From Streptomyces griseoloalbus (lineage in GTDB: Bacteria > Actinomycetota > Actinomycetes > Streptomycetales > Streptomycetaceae), in contig BMUD01000014.1 of NCBI GenBank assembly GCA_014650015.1, forward strand, positions 124,001 to 188,000: a stretch of DNA of 64,000 bases. The letters are read 5' to 3'. The position numbers and the translations under genes were made by a program. Positions 22,820 to 32,363 of the stretch are shown here, one piece after another (the first letter of the stretch is position 1; each line of letters opens with the position of its first letter). The notes under the pieces are model-generated. The model made no database searches. It was not told where the DNA came from and worked only from the letters and a program-made list of their open reading frames with translations.

Positions 22820-24220
22820 GTGACTATTCGCCTGTACGACACCAGCGCCCGGCAGATCCGTGACTTCACCCCGCTCCGGCCGGGTTGCGTCTCGATCTAC
22901 CTGTGTGGTGCCACCGTGCAGGCGGCGCCCCACATCGGGCACATCCGCTCGGGGCTGAACTTCGACATCATGCGCCGCTGGTTCGAGTACCGCGGCCTGG
23001 AGGTGACGTTCATCCGCAACGTCACCGACATCGACGACAAGATCATCACCAAGTCCGCCGAGCAGGGCCGCGCCTGGTGGTCCATCGGCTACGAGAACGA
23101 GCGCGCCTTCACCGACGGCTACCAGGCCCTCGGCTGCCTGCCCCCGACCTACGAGCCGCGCGCCACCGGCCACATCACCGAGATGGTCGAGATGATGCGC
23201 GGCCTCATCGAGCGCGGGCACGCCTACGAGGCCGACGGCAACGTCTACTTCGCGGTCACCTCGTTCCCCGAGTACCTGAGGCTGTCCAACCAGGAACTCG
23301 GCAACCTGCTCCAGCCGTCCGGGGAGGGCGAGACCGGCAAGCGGGACCCGCGCGACTTCGCCATGTGGAAGGCGGCCAAGCCCGGCGAGCCGAGCTGGGA
23401 GACGCCGTGGGGCCGCGGCCGTCCGGGCTGGCACCTGGAGTGCTCGGCGATGGCGCACAAGTACCTCGGCAGCGCCTTCGACATCCACGGCGGCGGCCTC
23501 GACCTGATCTTCCCGCACCACGAGAACGAGATCGCCCAGGCCAAGGCCTACGGCGACGAGTTCTCCCGGTACTGGGTGCACAACGCCTGGGTCACCATGA
23601 GTGGCGAGAAGATGTCGAAGTCGCTCGGCAACTCGGTGCTCGTCAGCGAGATGGTCAAGCGCTGGCGGCCCGTCGTGCTGCGCTACTACCTCGGCACCCC
23701 GCACTACCGCTCGATGATCGAGTACAGCGAGGAGGCCCTGCGCGAGGCCGACTCCGCGTTCGCGCGGATCGAGGGCTTCGTGCAGCGCGCCGCGGAACTC
23801 GCCGGGCGGCAGGTCGAGCCGTCCGCCGAGGTGCCGCCCGCGTTCGCCGAGGCGATGGACGACGACCTGGGCGTCCCGCAGGCGCTCGCCGTCGTGCACA
23901 CCACCGTCCGGCAGGGCAACAGCGCGCTGGCCGCCGACGACAAGGACGCGGCCGTCGCCCGCCTCGCCGAGGTCCGCGCCATGCTCGGCGTGCTCGGCCT
24001 CGACCCGCTGGACCCGCAGTGGGCCGGCGAGGGCGACCGCGGCGACGACCTGCACGGCGTGGTCGACAGCCTCGTACGCCTCGTCCTCGACCAGCGCGAG
24101 GCGGCCCGGGGCCGCAAGGACTGGACCACCGCGGACGCCATCCGTGACCGGCTCAACCAGTCCGGTCTGGTCATCGAGGACGGTCCGCAGGGGCCCCGCT
24201 GGAGCCTCGGCCCGCGCTGA
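22820..24220 (+). CDS. cysS: Cysteinyl-tRNA synthetase
   Basis: The 466-residue class I synthetase charges tRNA-Cys. The HIGH motif is in [16 protein letters not shown] (about residues 35-38), zinc ligands include CGATV near 29 and the [10 protein letters not shown] and HHENE blocks (about 210-245), and the KMSKS loop is [10 protein letters not shown] near residue 268. The C-terminal helical anticodon-binding domain includes [20 protein letters not shown]. The GTG start has TACCCT about 7-12 bases before it and no ribosome site, so it may be leaderless. Confidence 0.97.
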   Translation: MTIRLYDTSARQIRDFTPLRPGCVSIYLCGATVQAAPHIGHIRSGLNFDIMRRWFEYRGLEVTFIRNVTDIDDKIITKSAEQGRAWWSIGYENERAFTDGYQALGCLPPTYEPRATGHITEMVEMMRGLIERGHAYEADGNVYFAVTSFPEYLRLSNQELGNLLQPSGEGETGKRDPRDFAMWKAAKPGEPSWETPWGRGRPGWHLECSAMAHKYLGSAFDIHGGGLDLIFPHHENEIAQAKAYGDEFSRYWVHNAWVTMSGEKMSKSLGNSVLVSEMVKRWRPVVLRYYLGTPHYRSMIEYSEEALREADSAFARIEGFVQRAAELAGRQVEPSAEVPPAFAEAMDDDLGVPQALAVVHTTVRQGNSALAADDKDAAVARLAEVRAMLGVLGLDPLDPQWAGEGDRGDDLHGVVDSLVRLVLDQREAARGRKDWTTADAIRDRLNQSGLVIEDGPQGPRWSLGPR

Positions 24221-24363
24221 GGAGCCCCGGCCGACGAAGATCGACTGTGCCGCCCGGGCCTCCGGGCGGCACACTGCAGAGGCAGACTGCACAGACGTAC
24301 GCACAGACGCACCCGCACACGCACGCACCCACACACACACGACTTCACGGAGACGGATACCTC

Positions 24364-25305
24364 ATGGCCGCGAACAACCGCCGCATGTCCGGCAAGAAGG
24401 GCGCGCAGGTCGGCAGTGGCGGCCAGCGACGCCGGGGCCTCGAAGGCAGGGGGCCGACGCCGCCCGCCGAGATGCGCAAGGGGCACGCCAAGCAGCGCGC
24501 CGCCCAGGCGAAGGTGCGCCGCGCCACGGGCCGCACCCCGCAGCGGCGCGGCGGCGGCCGATCCGCCTCCGAACTCGTCGTCGGCCGCAACCCGGTCGTC
24601 GAGGCGCTGCGTGGAGGCGTGCCCGCCTCCACGCTGTACGTGCAGCAGTTCATCGACAACGACGAGCGGGTGCGCGAGGCGCTCCAGCTCGCGGCCGAGC
24701 GCGGCGGCATCAACCTGATGGAGGCGCCGCGTCCCGAACTCGACCGCATGACCAACGGGCTGAACCACCAGGGCCTGGTGCTCCAGGTCCCGCCGTACGA
24801 GTACGCGCACCCCGAGGACCTGGTCGCGGGCGCCCACGACGAGGGCAAGGACCCGCTGATCGTCGCCCTCGACGGCGTCACCGACCCGCGCAACCTCGGC
24901 GCGGTCGTGCGCTCCGTCTCCGCCTTCGGCGGTCACGGTGTCGTCGTCCCCGAGCGGCGCGCCGCCGGGATGACCGCCGGTGCCTGGAAGACGTCCGCCG
25001 GTACGGCCGCCCGTACGCCGGTCGCCCGCGCCACCAACCTGACGCGGGCGCTGGAGGCGTACAAGAAGGCCGGGATCGCGGTCGTCGGTCTGGCCGCCGA
25101 CGGGGAGTCCGAGATCGGTGAGCTGGACGCGCTGGACGGTCCGGTCGTCATCGTCGTCGGCAGCGAGGGCAAGGGGCTGTCCCGGCTGGTCGGCGAGACG
25201 TGCGACTTCCGGGTGCGGATCCCGATGCCGGGCGGTGCCGAGTCGCTCAACGCCGGTGTGGCGGCGGGGATCGTGCTGTACGAGGCGGCGCGCCGACGGA
25301 GCTGA
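24364..25305 (+). CDS. rlmB: 23S rRNA 2'-O-methyltransferase, RlmB/SpoU family
   Basis: The 313-residue SPOUT enzyme starts at ATG 24364 after ACGGAGACGG. A very basic N-terminal extension of about 75 residues ([20 protein letters not shown]) precedes the substrate-binding domain ([20 protein letters not shown]) and the knotted methyltransferase domain with [33 protein letters not shown] and [19 protein letters not shown]. It methylates a guanosine in 23S rRNA. cysS-rlmB is a conserved pair. Confidence 0.93.
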   Translation: MAANNRRMSGKKGAQVGSGGQRRRGLEGRGPTPPAEMRKGHAKQRAAQAKVRRATGRTPQRRGGGRSASELVVGRNPVVEALRGGVPASTLYVQQFIDNDERVREALQLAAERGGINLMEAPRPELDRMTNGLNHQGLVLQVPPYEYAHPEDLVAGAHDEGKDPLIVALDGVTDPRNLGAVVRSVSAFGGHGVVVPERRAAGMTAGAWKTSAGTAARTPVARATNLTRALEAYKKAGIAVVGLAADGESEIGELDALDGPVVIVVGSEGKGLSRLVGETCDFRVRIPMPGGAESLNAGVAAGIVLYEAARRRS

Positions 25306-25423
25306 ACGGATGTTCGGCGGGGTCACCCGCAGGGTGTGTTCCGGGCGGTCCGGACAAGCTTGACGCGGTCCGGACACATCCGGCGGGTCAAGGCAGTGTC
25401 CTAACGCCCTGTCACTCGGTTAG

Positions 25424-27094
25424 ATGAGTGTGGACACCAGAACACCCCGCACACCCACGGGGGACCGCTCGTCGGGAATCGACGACGCTCCCGCGCTGAG
25501 CATGGTGAAGGTGCCGAGCGATCCGGCGCAGGTCATCGTCAATCACGCCAGCTTCCGCGTGCAGCTGGGCGTCTCGGCGCGGCGCGCCTCGTCGCCGCGG
25601 ATCGCACGGCACGTGAGTGCCGCCGAGGACACCGCCCGCATTCCCGTCGTCACCACCATGGGCACGGCGGGACCGGCCGCCACCCGCCGCCGTCCCGTCG
25701 TCTGGAGCGGGCGCTCCGCCCCCGACGACACCGGCGCCCACCGACTGCTCCAGGCCGTGCGGCAGCACGAAGGCGTCCGCCACGCCGACGAGCCGCTCAC
25801 CGACACGGGAGCCACCCAGGCCATGCCGCGCGCGGGCGGCGGGTACGACTACGGCGACGACCCGGCCACCCAGACCCTCGAAACCCCGTTCGTCGGCGCC
25901 CAGCGCCGCCACGCCGACGGGCCCCTGCTGCCCCCGATGCGCACGGTCGGCAGCGCCTACGACGAACCGGGCTACGGGCCCGGATACGCGTCCGGACACA
26001 CACCCGCCCACGCCGGCCCCGGTGACGAAGGGCCCGTCCGCGACGACGAGTTCGAGGTCACCGACCGGCGCGGCAGGCGGCACGGCGACGACCCCGCCCG
26101 GCACGCCTACTACCCCGGCCGCCGGATGAACCTCGGCGTCGTCCTGCTCCCGCTGCGCGTCTTCCTCGGCGGCATCTCCGTCTACGCCGGGATGAGCAAG
26201 CTCTGCGACCCGCTCTACTTCGAGGGCGGCGGGCGCGGCTCCATGGTCAAGTGGCTGCACACCCTGCACCCGTGGGACGTCGCCGAGCCACTGCGCCAGT
26301 TCGCCCTCGAGCACCCCATCGGCTCCGGGCTGGCCATCGCCTTCGCCCAGGTCGTCGTCGGGGTCCTGACCGTCCTCGGCTGCTGGCAGCGGGTGGCCGC
26401 CGTCATCGGCGCGACGCTCTCCGCGGCGCTGCTGGTCACCGTCAGCTGGAAGAGCGTCCCCGCCTACGAGACGCCCGACATCATCTACCTCGCCGCCTGG
26501 TCGCCACTGATCATCGCGGGCGCCCCCGTCTACTCCGTCGACGGGCGTCTCGCGGGCGGTGCCTGGCGCCGGCTCGGTCCCCGCGCCCACATCTGGGACC
26601 TGCGCCGTTACGTCCTGCGCCGTGGCGCCCTCGTGACCGCCCTGGTCTGCGGGCTCACCATGCTCGTCGGCTCACTGCTCGGTGACGCCGTCCGTGACGC
26701 CGACCGGGTGGTCGTCCCGGGCCCCGGCGAGGCCCCGCGCAACGAGCTTCCGGGCTCCCCGCTGCCGGAGGAGTCCGGCGAGCGCCGGCCGGAGAAGCGC
26801 ACCCCGTCCGCCTCCACCTCGCCCACCCGGGGCGCCTCCTCGGGCACGGCGAGTCCGTCCGCCGGGACCACCACCCCCGGGGCGACCCAGGGGGCGGGCG
26901 CGGTCACGGACGCTCCCAGCCAGACCCAGGGCAGCGCCGGTCAGGTCCCGCCCCAGCAGTCCTCCCCGGGCGGCGAGGCCCCGAGCACCAGCTCCGGCCC
27001 GAGCTCGGGCGGCAGTTCCTCCGGCGGCACCCCGAGCGGGGACAGCGGCAGCTCCTCCGGGAAGCCGGGCCTGGTGGGCGGCCTCCTGGGGTAG
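25424..27094 (+). CDS. DoxX-family membrane protein with long N-terminal extension
   Basis: The 556-residue product has a disordered N-terminal region of about 235 residues, then a DoxX-type membrane core (about 240-420): LGVVLLPLRVFLGGISVYAG, GSGLAIAFAQVVVGVLTVLG, VIGATLSAALLVTVSW and DIIYLAAWSPLIIAGAP. One more helix (ALVTALVCGLTMLVGSLLG) and a Ser/Thr/Pro/Gly tail of about 110 residues outside the membrane follow. The start has no ribosome site; TAACGC and TTAGAT lie just upstream. DoxX proteins may act in redox or thiol homeostasis. The specific role here is unknown. Confidence 0.85.
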   Translation: MSVDTRTPRTPTGDRSSGIDDAPALSMVKVPSDPAQVIVNHASFRVQLGVSARRASSPRIARHVSAAEDTARIPVVTTMGTAGPAATRRRPVVWSGRSAPDDTGAHRLLQAVRQHEGVRHADEPLTDTGATQAMPRAGGGYDYGDDPATQTLETPFVGAQRRHADGPLLPPMRTVGSAYDEPGYGPGYASGHTPAHAGPGDEGPVRDDEFEVTDRRGRRHGDDPARHAYYPGRRMNLGVVLLPLRVFLGGISVYAGMSKLCDPLYFEGGGRGSMVKWLHTLHPWDVAEPLRQFALEHPIGSGLAIAFAQVVVGVLTVLGCWQRVAAVIGATLSAALLVTVSWKSVPAYETPDIIYLAAWSPLIIAGAPVYSVDGRLAGGAWRRLGPRAHIWDLRRYVLRRGALVTALVCGLTMLVGSLLGDAVRDADRVVVPGPGEAPRNELPGSPLPEESGERRPEKRTPSASTSPTRGASSGTASPSAGTTTPGATQGAGAVTDAPSQTQGSAGQVPPQQSSPGGEAPSTSSGPSSGGSSSGGTPSGDSGSSSGKPGLVGGLLG

Positions 27095-27097
27095 GGC

Positions 27098-27168
27098 GGT
27101 CACCCGGGTACGACAGTGGGGTCCCGCACGGACGACGTGCGGGACCCCATTTCCGTACCCGGGTGACC
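27098..27168. terminator. Nested double hairpin between convergent genes
   Basis: Inner arms GGGGTCCCGCAC (27118-27129) and GTGCGGGACCCC (27137-27148) sit inside outer arms GGTCACCCGGGTACG (27098-27112) and CGTACCCGGGTGACC (27154-27168). All arms are perfect, giving a very stable bidirectional terminator. Confidence 0.85.
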
Positions 27169-27173
27169 TCGCG

Positions 27174-27905
27174 TCAGCGGCCCTGCGCGGCGAGCTCCTT
27201 CGCGGCCTCCGTCAGGTCCTTGGCGGTGTCGATCGCCCGCCAGTAGGAGCCCTGGGGGATCGGGAACCCGGCCAGGCGCCGCTCACGCGCGAGACGCGGG
27301 AACGTGGTGCGCTCGTGGTCGCCGCGCTCCGGGAGCAGGCCGGCGAACTCGGGGGAGAAGACGTACACACCCGCGTTGATCTCGAAGGTCGACGGCGGGG
27401 CCTCGATGAAGTCGGTGATGTGGCCGAAACCGTCCGTGCGCACCGCGCCCCACGGGATGCGCGGGCGGGCCAGGGCGAGGGTCGCGACGGCGTCCCGCTC
27501 GGTGTGGAAGTCCGCCATGTCGCGCAGCGAGAAACGGGTCCAGATGTCGCCGTTGGTGGCGTACCAGGGCCGGTCCGGGTGGGGGAGGCGGGCGGCGGCG
27601 TACTTCAGGCCGCCGCCGCGGCCGAGGGGCTCCGACTCGACGACGGTGGTGACGGAGACGGGCAGATCGGCGGTCTCCAGCCACTTCTGCAGTACTTCGG
27701 CGAGGTGCCCGCAGGAGATCACCACGTCCGTCACGCCCTCCTCCGCGAGCCAGGAGAGCTGATGGCCGATGATCGGGGTTCCCGTGCCGGGGATCTCGAC
27801 CATCGGCTTCGGCCGGTCGTCGGTGTACGGACGAAGCCGGGAGCCCTGGCCGCCGGCCAGGACGACGGCTTGCACGGGGCGGGACACGGCACGCGGATCG
27901 GTCAT
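27174..27905 (-). CDS. Sugar-phosphate nucleotidyltransferase (GlmU/RfbA-like)
   Basis: The 243-residue product is one nucleotidyltransferase domain. AVVLAGGQGSRLRPYTDDRP at residues 14-33 is the nucleotide-binding loop with the catalytic Arg, KPMVEIPGTGTPI follows, and YATNGDIWTRFSL carries the metal-binding Asp. FEINAGVYVFSPEF and the C-terminal GSYWRAIDTAKDL complete the fold. It probably couples NTP to a hexose-1-phosphate; which sugar is not clear. It appears to be a single-gene unit. Confidence 0.9.
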   Translation of the reverse strand: MTDPRAVSRPVQAVVLAGGQGSRLRPYTDDRPKPMVEIPGTGTPIIGHQLSWLAEEGVTDVVISCGHLAEVLQKWLETADLPVSVTTVVESEPLGRGGGLKYAAARLPHPDRPWYATNGDIWTRFSLRDMADFHTERDAVATLALARPRIPWGAVRTDGFGHITDFIEAPPSTFEINAGVYVFSPEFAGLLPERGDHERTTFPRLARERRLAGFPIPQGSYWRAIDTAKDLTEAAKELAAQGR

Positions 27906-28184
27906 GCCCGAACTGTACGTGGCACCCCGGGGCGCGAGCGCGGAGCGGCGGCTGCCTCCGCGAGGGAGGGGGTGCGGGGGTGCGGGGTGGGCCGCGGGTG
28001 GTGATGGGCGTCGACGGGTGACCCGGGGGCGGTGCGGGGTGCAGGGTGCCGGGAGGGCGGTGCAGGGTGTGGGACGGGGCGGTGCAGCGTGTGGGACGGG
28101 GGCGGTGGGGCGGGTGGGCGGGGCCCGTGGGTGGGGCCGGGAGGCGGCGGGTGGCCCCCCGGGGCTGTGCCGGGAGCCGGGTGG
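27906..28184. other. G-rich low-complexity intergenic region
   Basis: About 240 bases consist largely of GGTGCRGGGTG/GTGGGACGGGGGCGG-type units with many G3-G5 runs on the plus strand. There is no gene. G-quadruplex formation is plausible. It separates the nucleotidyltransferase promoter from the end of the gene at 28185. Confidence 0.6.
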
Positions 28185-28640
28185 TCAGCGGTCGGCGGTG
28201 ACGACGCCCGAGGCGAAGGAGGTGTCGCAGACCGGGCGGGCGTAGGACTGGGCCTTGGTGGGGCCGTAGACGCGGACCGCGGCCTTGCCGAGGGAGCGGG
28301 CGATGGAGGCGCAGTGCTTCGCCAGGGACGGGCGGTCGTTCACCGCCTGCTGCAGGTGGGTGAGGGCCACGCCCGGGTTCTCCTCCTGCAGTTCGACGAG
28401 CAGCGCGTCGCGCAGCACCTCGTGCGGCGCGCGGGCGCCGGCCCGTGACGGGGCTCCGGAGTCGGAGGTGTCCGCCGCGGTGAGCATGGGGCTAGAGGAG
28501 GTCCCCGACCAGTTGACTCCCGCGACCGCGAGGGTGCCGGAGAGCACCAGGACGACGGGCAGGACGAGGGCGAGGGAGCGGCCGATCCGGCGGGCGGGGC
28601 CCCGGCCGCGTCGCGTCTGAGGGTTAGTGGAGTGCTTCAC
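28185..28640 (-). CDS. Secreted or membrane-anchored hypothetical protein
   Basis: The 151-residue product has a basic N-terminus ([20 protein letters not shown]) and a hydrophobic segment (LALVLPVVLVLSGTLAVAG, about 23-41) that is an uncleaved anchor or signal peptide. The extracellular part is helical (HEVLRDALLVELQEENPGVA, LTHLQQAVNDRPSLAKHCAS) with two cysteines (HCAS and RPVCDTS) that could form a disulphide. It is conserved next to msiK in Streptomyces in my recollection. Function is unknown. Confidence 0.75.
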   Translation of the reverse strand: MKHSTNPQTRRGRGPARRIGRSLALVLPVVLVLSGTLAVAGVNWSGTSSSPMLTAADTSDSGAPSRAGARAPHEVLRDALLVELQEENPGVALTHLQQAVNDRPSLAKHCASIARSLGKAAVRVYGPTKAQSYARPVCDTSFASGVVTADR

Positions 28641-28778
28641 GCGAGTGAGGGTAGCGCCCGGTAGCCGAGGTAAAACATTCCGTCACCGGTACGGGGGACA
28701 GGCAACCTTGATTCTGCGGTGGCATGTTGACGTCACTGCTCGAAATGACCGTTGTGCCGGGGTGTTTGTCGACCATGC

Positions 28779-28810
28779 GAAGGGCCCCGCAGTGGTCTGC
28801 GGGGCCCTTC
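28779..28810 (-). terminator. msiK terminator
   Basis: GAAGGGCCCCGCAG and CTGCGGGGCCCTTC form a perfect 14-bp stem around TGGT, just beyond the msiK stop. Confidence 0.88.
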
Positions 28811-28823
28811 GGGACATTCTGCG

Positions 28824-29912
<1,089 letters not shown>

Positions 29913-30213
29913 GGTGAATGGTCCCCTTCTACCGGCAGGAACGTGCCGGACGATCCGAGTAGGAAGGTGATGCCACGACGGGTGTTCCGTTGTGGTGTGG
30001 TCCACACGAGTGAACTGGCTCAGGACGGTACCTGGCGTTCACCTCGTCTGTCAGTACTTCCCGGGCTGTGAATTTCGTGGAAACTTTCGATCGCGGAGGT
30101 GACCGCTGCCGACGGCGCCTCCACTGCTCCGGGGGCGATCACTCCCACGAGTGCGTGGCTCGGCGAAACCCGCACTGTGTACAGTGGAGCAGCCTTCGCG
30201 CGCGCCGCGCGGT
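29913..30213. other. Promoter region between msiK and tRNA-Thr
   Basis: The msiK promoter lies here. It contains a 13-base palindrome (GTGTGGTCCACAC, 29995-30007). A possible tRNA -10 box, TACAGT, occurs near 30180. There is no coding sequence. Confidence 0.5.
29995..30007. promoter_or_regulatory. Palindrome in the msiK promoter region
   Basis: GTGTGG-T-CCACAC has perfect six-base arms about 85 bases before the msiK start, a plausible operator for carbon-source control. It only loosely resembles the DasR dre consensus. Confidence 0.5.
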
Positions 30214-30290
30214 GCCTCCTTAGCTCAGATGGTCAGAGCAGCTGTCTTGTAAACAGCAGGTCGTCGGTTCGAATCCGACAGGGGGCTCCA
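30214..30290 (+). tRNA. tRNA-Thr (anticodon TGT), CCA encoded
   Basis: The acceptor stem is GCCTCCT with AGGGGGC. The D-arm region is AGCTCAGATGGTCAGAGC, and the anticodon arm CTGTC-TTGTAAA-CAG has TGT at the centre. The T arm GTCGGTTCGAATCCGAC is perfect and is followed by the acceptor strand, T and an encoded CCA. The anticodon reads ACA threonine codons. All four arms are intact. Confidence 0.96.
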
Positions 30291-30380
30291 GCACATCCCG
30301 GGCCGCGTCTTCTCCGGCCCGGGATTTTCTGTGCCGTAGAGCCGCTTGCGCACCGTACGACCCCTTCTGTCGCGCAGCTC

Positions 30381-31277
30381 CTATGCCGCACGGCCGCGCA
30401 GACGGCGGGCGATCTCCAGGTCGTTGCCGTCCAGCGGGCGGCCGTCCTCGATCTCCCACAGGCAGTTCTGCAGCACCCGCCCGTACGTCCACGCGCGCGC
30501 ACGCGCGCGGTCCAGGCCCAGAACGTCAGTCATGGCGTCGAAGCGCCAGCCGATGTCGTCGGGGTCGAAGTTGTTGCCCAGGGCGGGCCAGAGGTCGAAG
30601 CCGGGGTCGCCGGCCAGGGGCTTGGGGTCGATGGCGAGCCAGGGGGCGCGGTCCGCGGCGAGGACGTTCTCGTCGTGCAGGTCCCAGTGCAGGAGGCGGT
30701 CGCCGGGCTCGTCGGCGACCTCCCGTACCGCGGCGGCGCAGTCGGCGACGAGGCGGCGGGCCTCCGGGTCCGGGATGCGTTCCAGGGCCTGGGGCGTCCG
30801 TTCCAGCATGGCGGCGGCGATGTCGCGGAGGTGGCGCATGCCGCCGGGTGCGGGAGTGGTGTGGAGGTGGGCGAGCAGGCGGGCGATCACCAGGACGCCC
30901 TCGTGGACGTCGGGCTGGTGCGCGAGCATCCGGGAGGCGTCGAGGCGTTCCAGGAGCATGGTGCCGGTGGGCTCGTCGTGGTCCAGCAGGCGGACCGCCC
31001 CGTCGCCGTTCCACAGGCGCAGGGCGATCGGTTCGCCCTCGCTCTCGTGGTCGCGGATCTGGAGCTTGAGCACCGCCGGCGTGCCGTCCGCGCGGACGAC
31101 GGGGAGGACCAGGGCGCTCACACCGTGCATGGGCGTCCCGGTGATGCGCAGGTCCCAGCGGTGCAGGAAGTCCGCGGTCAGGTCCGGCAGGGCGGCGATG
31201 AAGGCCCGGCCCGCCTCCTTGTTGAACATGGCCTGGGAGGCGGCGAGTTCCTCGGGGATGTCGATCACCCCTCGCAC
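30381..31277 (-). CDS. Aminoglycoside/hydroxyurea phosphotransferase family protein (APH(6)-like)
   Basis: The 298-residue product matches the APH_6_hur family. The Lys of the ATP site is in TPAVLKLQIRDHESEGEP, the catalytic loop is LLHWDLHDENVLAADR (Asp near 196), and the metal-binding Asp is in WLAIDPKPLAGDPGFDLWPA. Family members phosphorylate streptomycin or hydroxyurea, but many Streptomyces homologues have no proven resistance role. A GTG three codons inside is an alternative start. It stands alone on the minus strand, right of tRNA-Thr. Confidence 0.88.
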   Translation of the reverse strand: MRGVIDIPEELAASQAMFNKEAGRAFIAALPDLTADFLHRWDLRITGTPMHGVSALVLPVVRADGTPAVLKLQIRDHESEGEPIALRLWNGDGAVRLLDHDEPTGTMLLERLDASRMLAHQPDVHEGVLVIARLLAHLHTTPAPGGMRHLRDIAAAMLERTPQALERIPDPEARRLVADCAAAVREVADEPGDRLLHWDLHDENVLAADRAPWLAIDPKPLAGDPGFDLWPALGNNFDPDDIGWRFDAMTDVLGLDRARARAWTYGRVLQNCLWEIEDGRPLDGNDLEIARRLRGRAA

Positions 31278-31323
31278 GGTAGCGGCGTACGGCGGCCCGG
31301 GCAGGTGAATTCGAAGGGTGCGC

Positions 31324-32298
31324 CTACGGCTCCAGGACGACCTTTCCGGTGGTGCCCCGGTTCTCCAGGGCCCGGTGGGCGGCGGCGGCCTCGGAGAGCG
31401 GGAAGCGGTGCACGGCGGGGGTGAGCCGGCCCTCGCCGGCCTCGGTGAGGGCGCGCAGTTCGAGGGTGCGCAGGGGGTTGGGGCCGCCGGCCTTCCTCAG
31501 CATCTCGGGGCCGAGGACGTTCGTGGAGACGCCCTCGACGAGGTAGGGGCTGTCGCTGCCGATGCCCTGGGCCGACCAGCCGAACACGATGTGCCGGCCG
31601 CCGGGGGCGAGGAGACCGATCAGCGCGCGGGCGATGTCCCCGCCCACCCCGTCGTACACGAGGGTGACCTTGCCCCGGTGGGCGTCGAGCCGTTCGGGCC
31701 AGCGCGGGTCGGTGTAGTCGACGGCGACGTCGGCGCCGCCCGCCGCCACGCGTTCCGTCTTGGCGGGGCCGCCGGCCAGGCCGATGACGGTGGCGCCGGC
31801 GTTCCCGGCGTACTGCACGAGGAGGGTGCCGATGCCGCCCGCCGCGGCCGGGACGACGACCAGGTCCCCGGGGCCCGGTTCGGCGAACCCGACGATCCCC
31901 ATCGCCGTACGGCCCGTGCCGATCATGGCGACGGCCTCGGCGAAGTCGAGGCGTTCCGGGATCTCGTGCAGCCGGTCGGTGTCGGTGACGGCCAGTTCCG
32001 CGTAGCCTCCGGGGACGAATCCGAGGTGGGCGACGACGCGCCGGCCGAGCAGGCTCGCGGGGGTGCCCTCACCGAGTGCGTCGACCACTCCGGCGACTTC
32101 GCGGCCGGGGATCGTCGGCAGGTCGACCGGGGTCGGCGCCGGGCCCTGGACGCCCTCGCGCAGGGCGGTGTCCAGGAGGTGGACACCGGCTGCCCGGACG
32201 GCGATGCGGACCTGACCCGGGCCCGGGCGCGGATCCTCGGCCTCCTCGTAGGTGAGGTTCTCGGCCGGGCCGAAGGTGTGCAGACGGATGGCGTGCAT
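31324..32298 (-). CDS. Zinc-independent quinone oxidoreductase-type MDR protein
   Basis: The 324-residue product starts at ATG 32298 after GGGGGGATTCCC. It has the GroES-like domain (PRPGPGQVRIAVRAAGVHLL, residues about 24-43), the nucleotide-binding Rossmann motif (VVVPAAAGGIGTLLVQYAGN near 145) and the C-terminal ALENRGTTGKVVLEP typical of quinone oxidoreductases. The structural zinc Cys cluster of alcohol dehydrogenases is missing, as in this subgroup. It should reduce quinones or enones with NADPH; the substrate is unknown. It is separated from the FAD protein by 65 bases on the same strand. Confidence 0.9.
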   Translation of the reverse strand: MHAIRLHTFGPAENLTYEEAEDPRPGPGQVRIAVRAAGVHLLDTALREGVQGPAPTPVDLPTIPGREVAGVVDALGEGTPASLLGRRVVAHLGFVPGGYAELAVTDTDRLHEIPERLDFAEAVAMIGTGRTAMGIVGFAEPGPGDLVVVPAAAGGIGTLLVQYAGNAGATVIGLAGGPAKTERVAAGGADVAVDYTDPRWPERLDAHRGKVTLVYDGVGGDIARALIGLLAPGGRHIVFGWSAQGIGSDSPYLVEGVSTNVLGPEMLRKAGGPNPLRTLELRALTEAGEGRLTPAVHRFPLSEAAAAHRALENRGTTGKVVLEP

Positions 32299-32363
32299 GG
32301 GAATCCCCCCGGTGGGTCGTGTCGCCGGGCCGTGTCGCCCGTTACGGCTCCCACTCTTCGACC

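Noticed and set aside
22169..24340. 723-codon antisense frame across ispF and cysS
   Set aside because: Shadow of cysS coding bias; no start context and no domain.
24290..24350. CACACA-rich leader before rlmB as a regulatory RNA
   Set aside because: A short dinucleotide-type run (CACAGACGCACCC..., CACACACACA) without stable structure.
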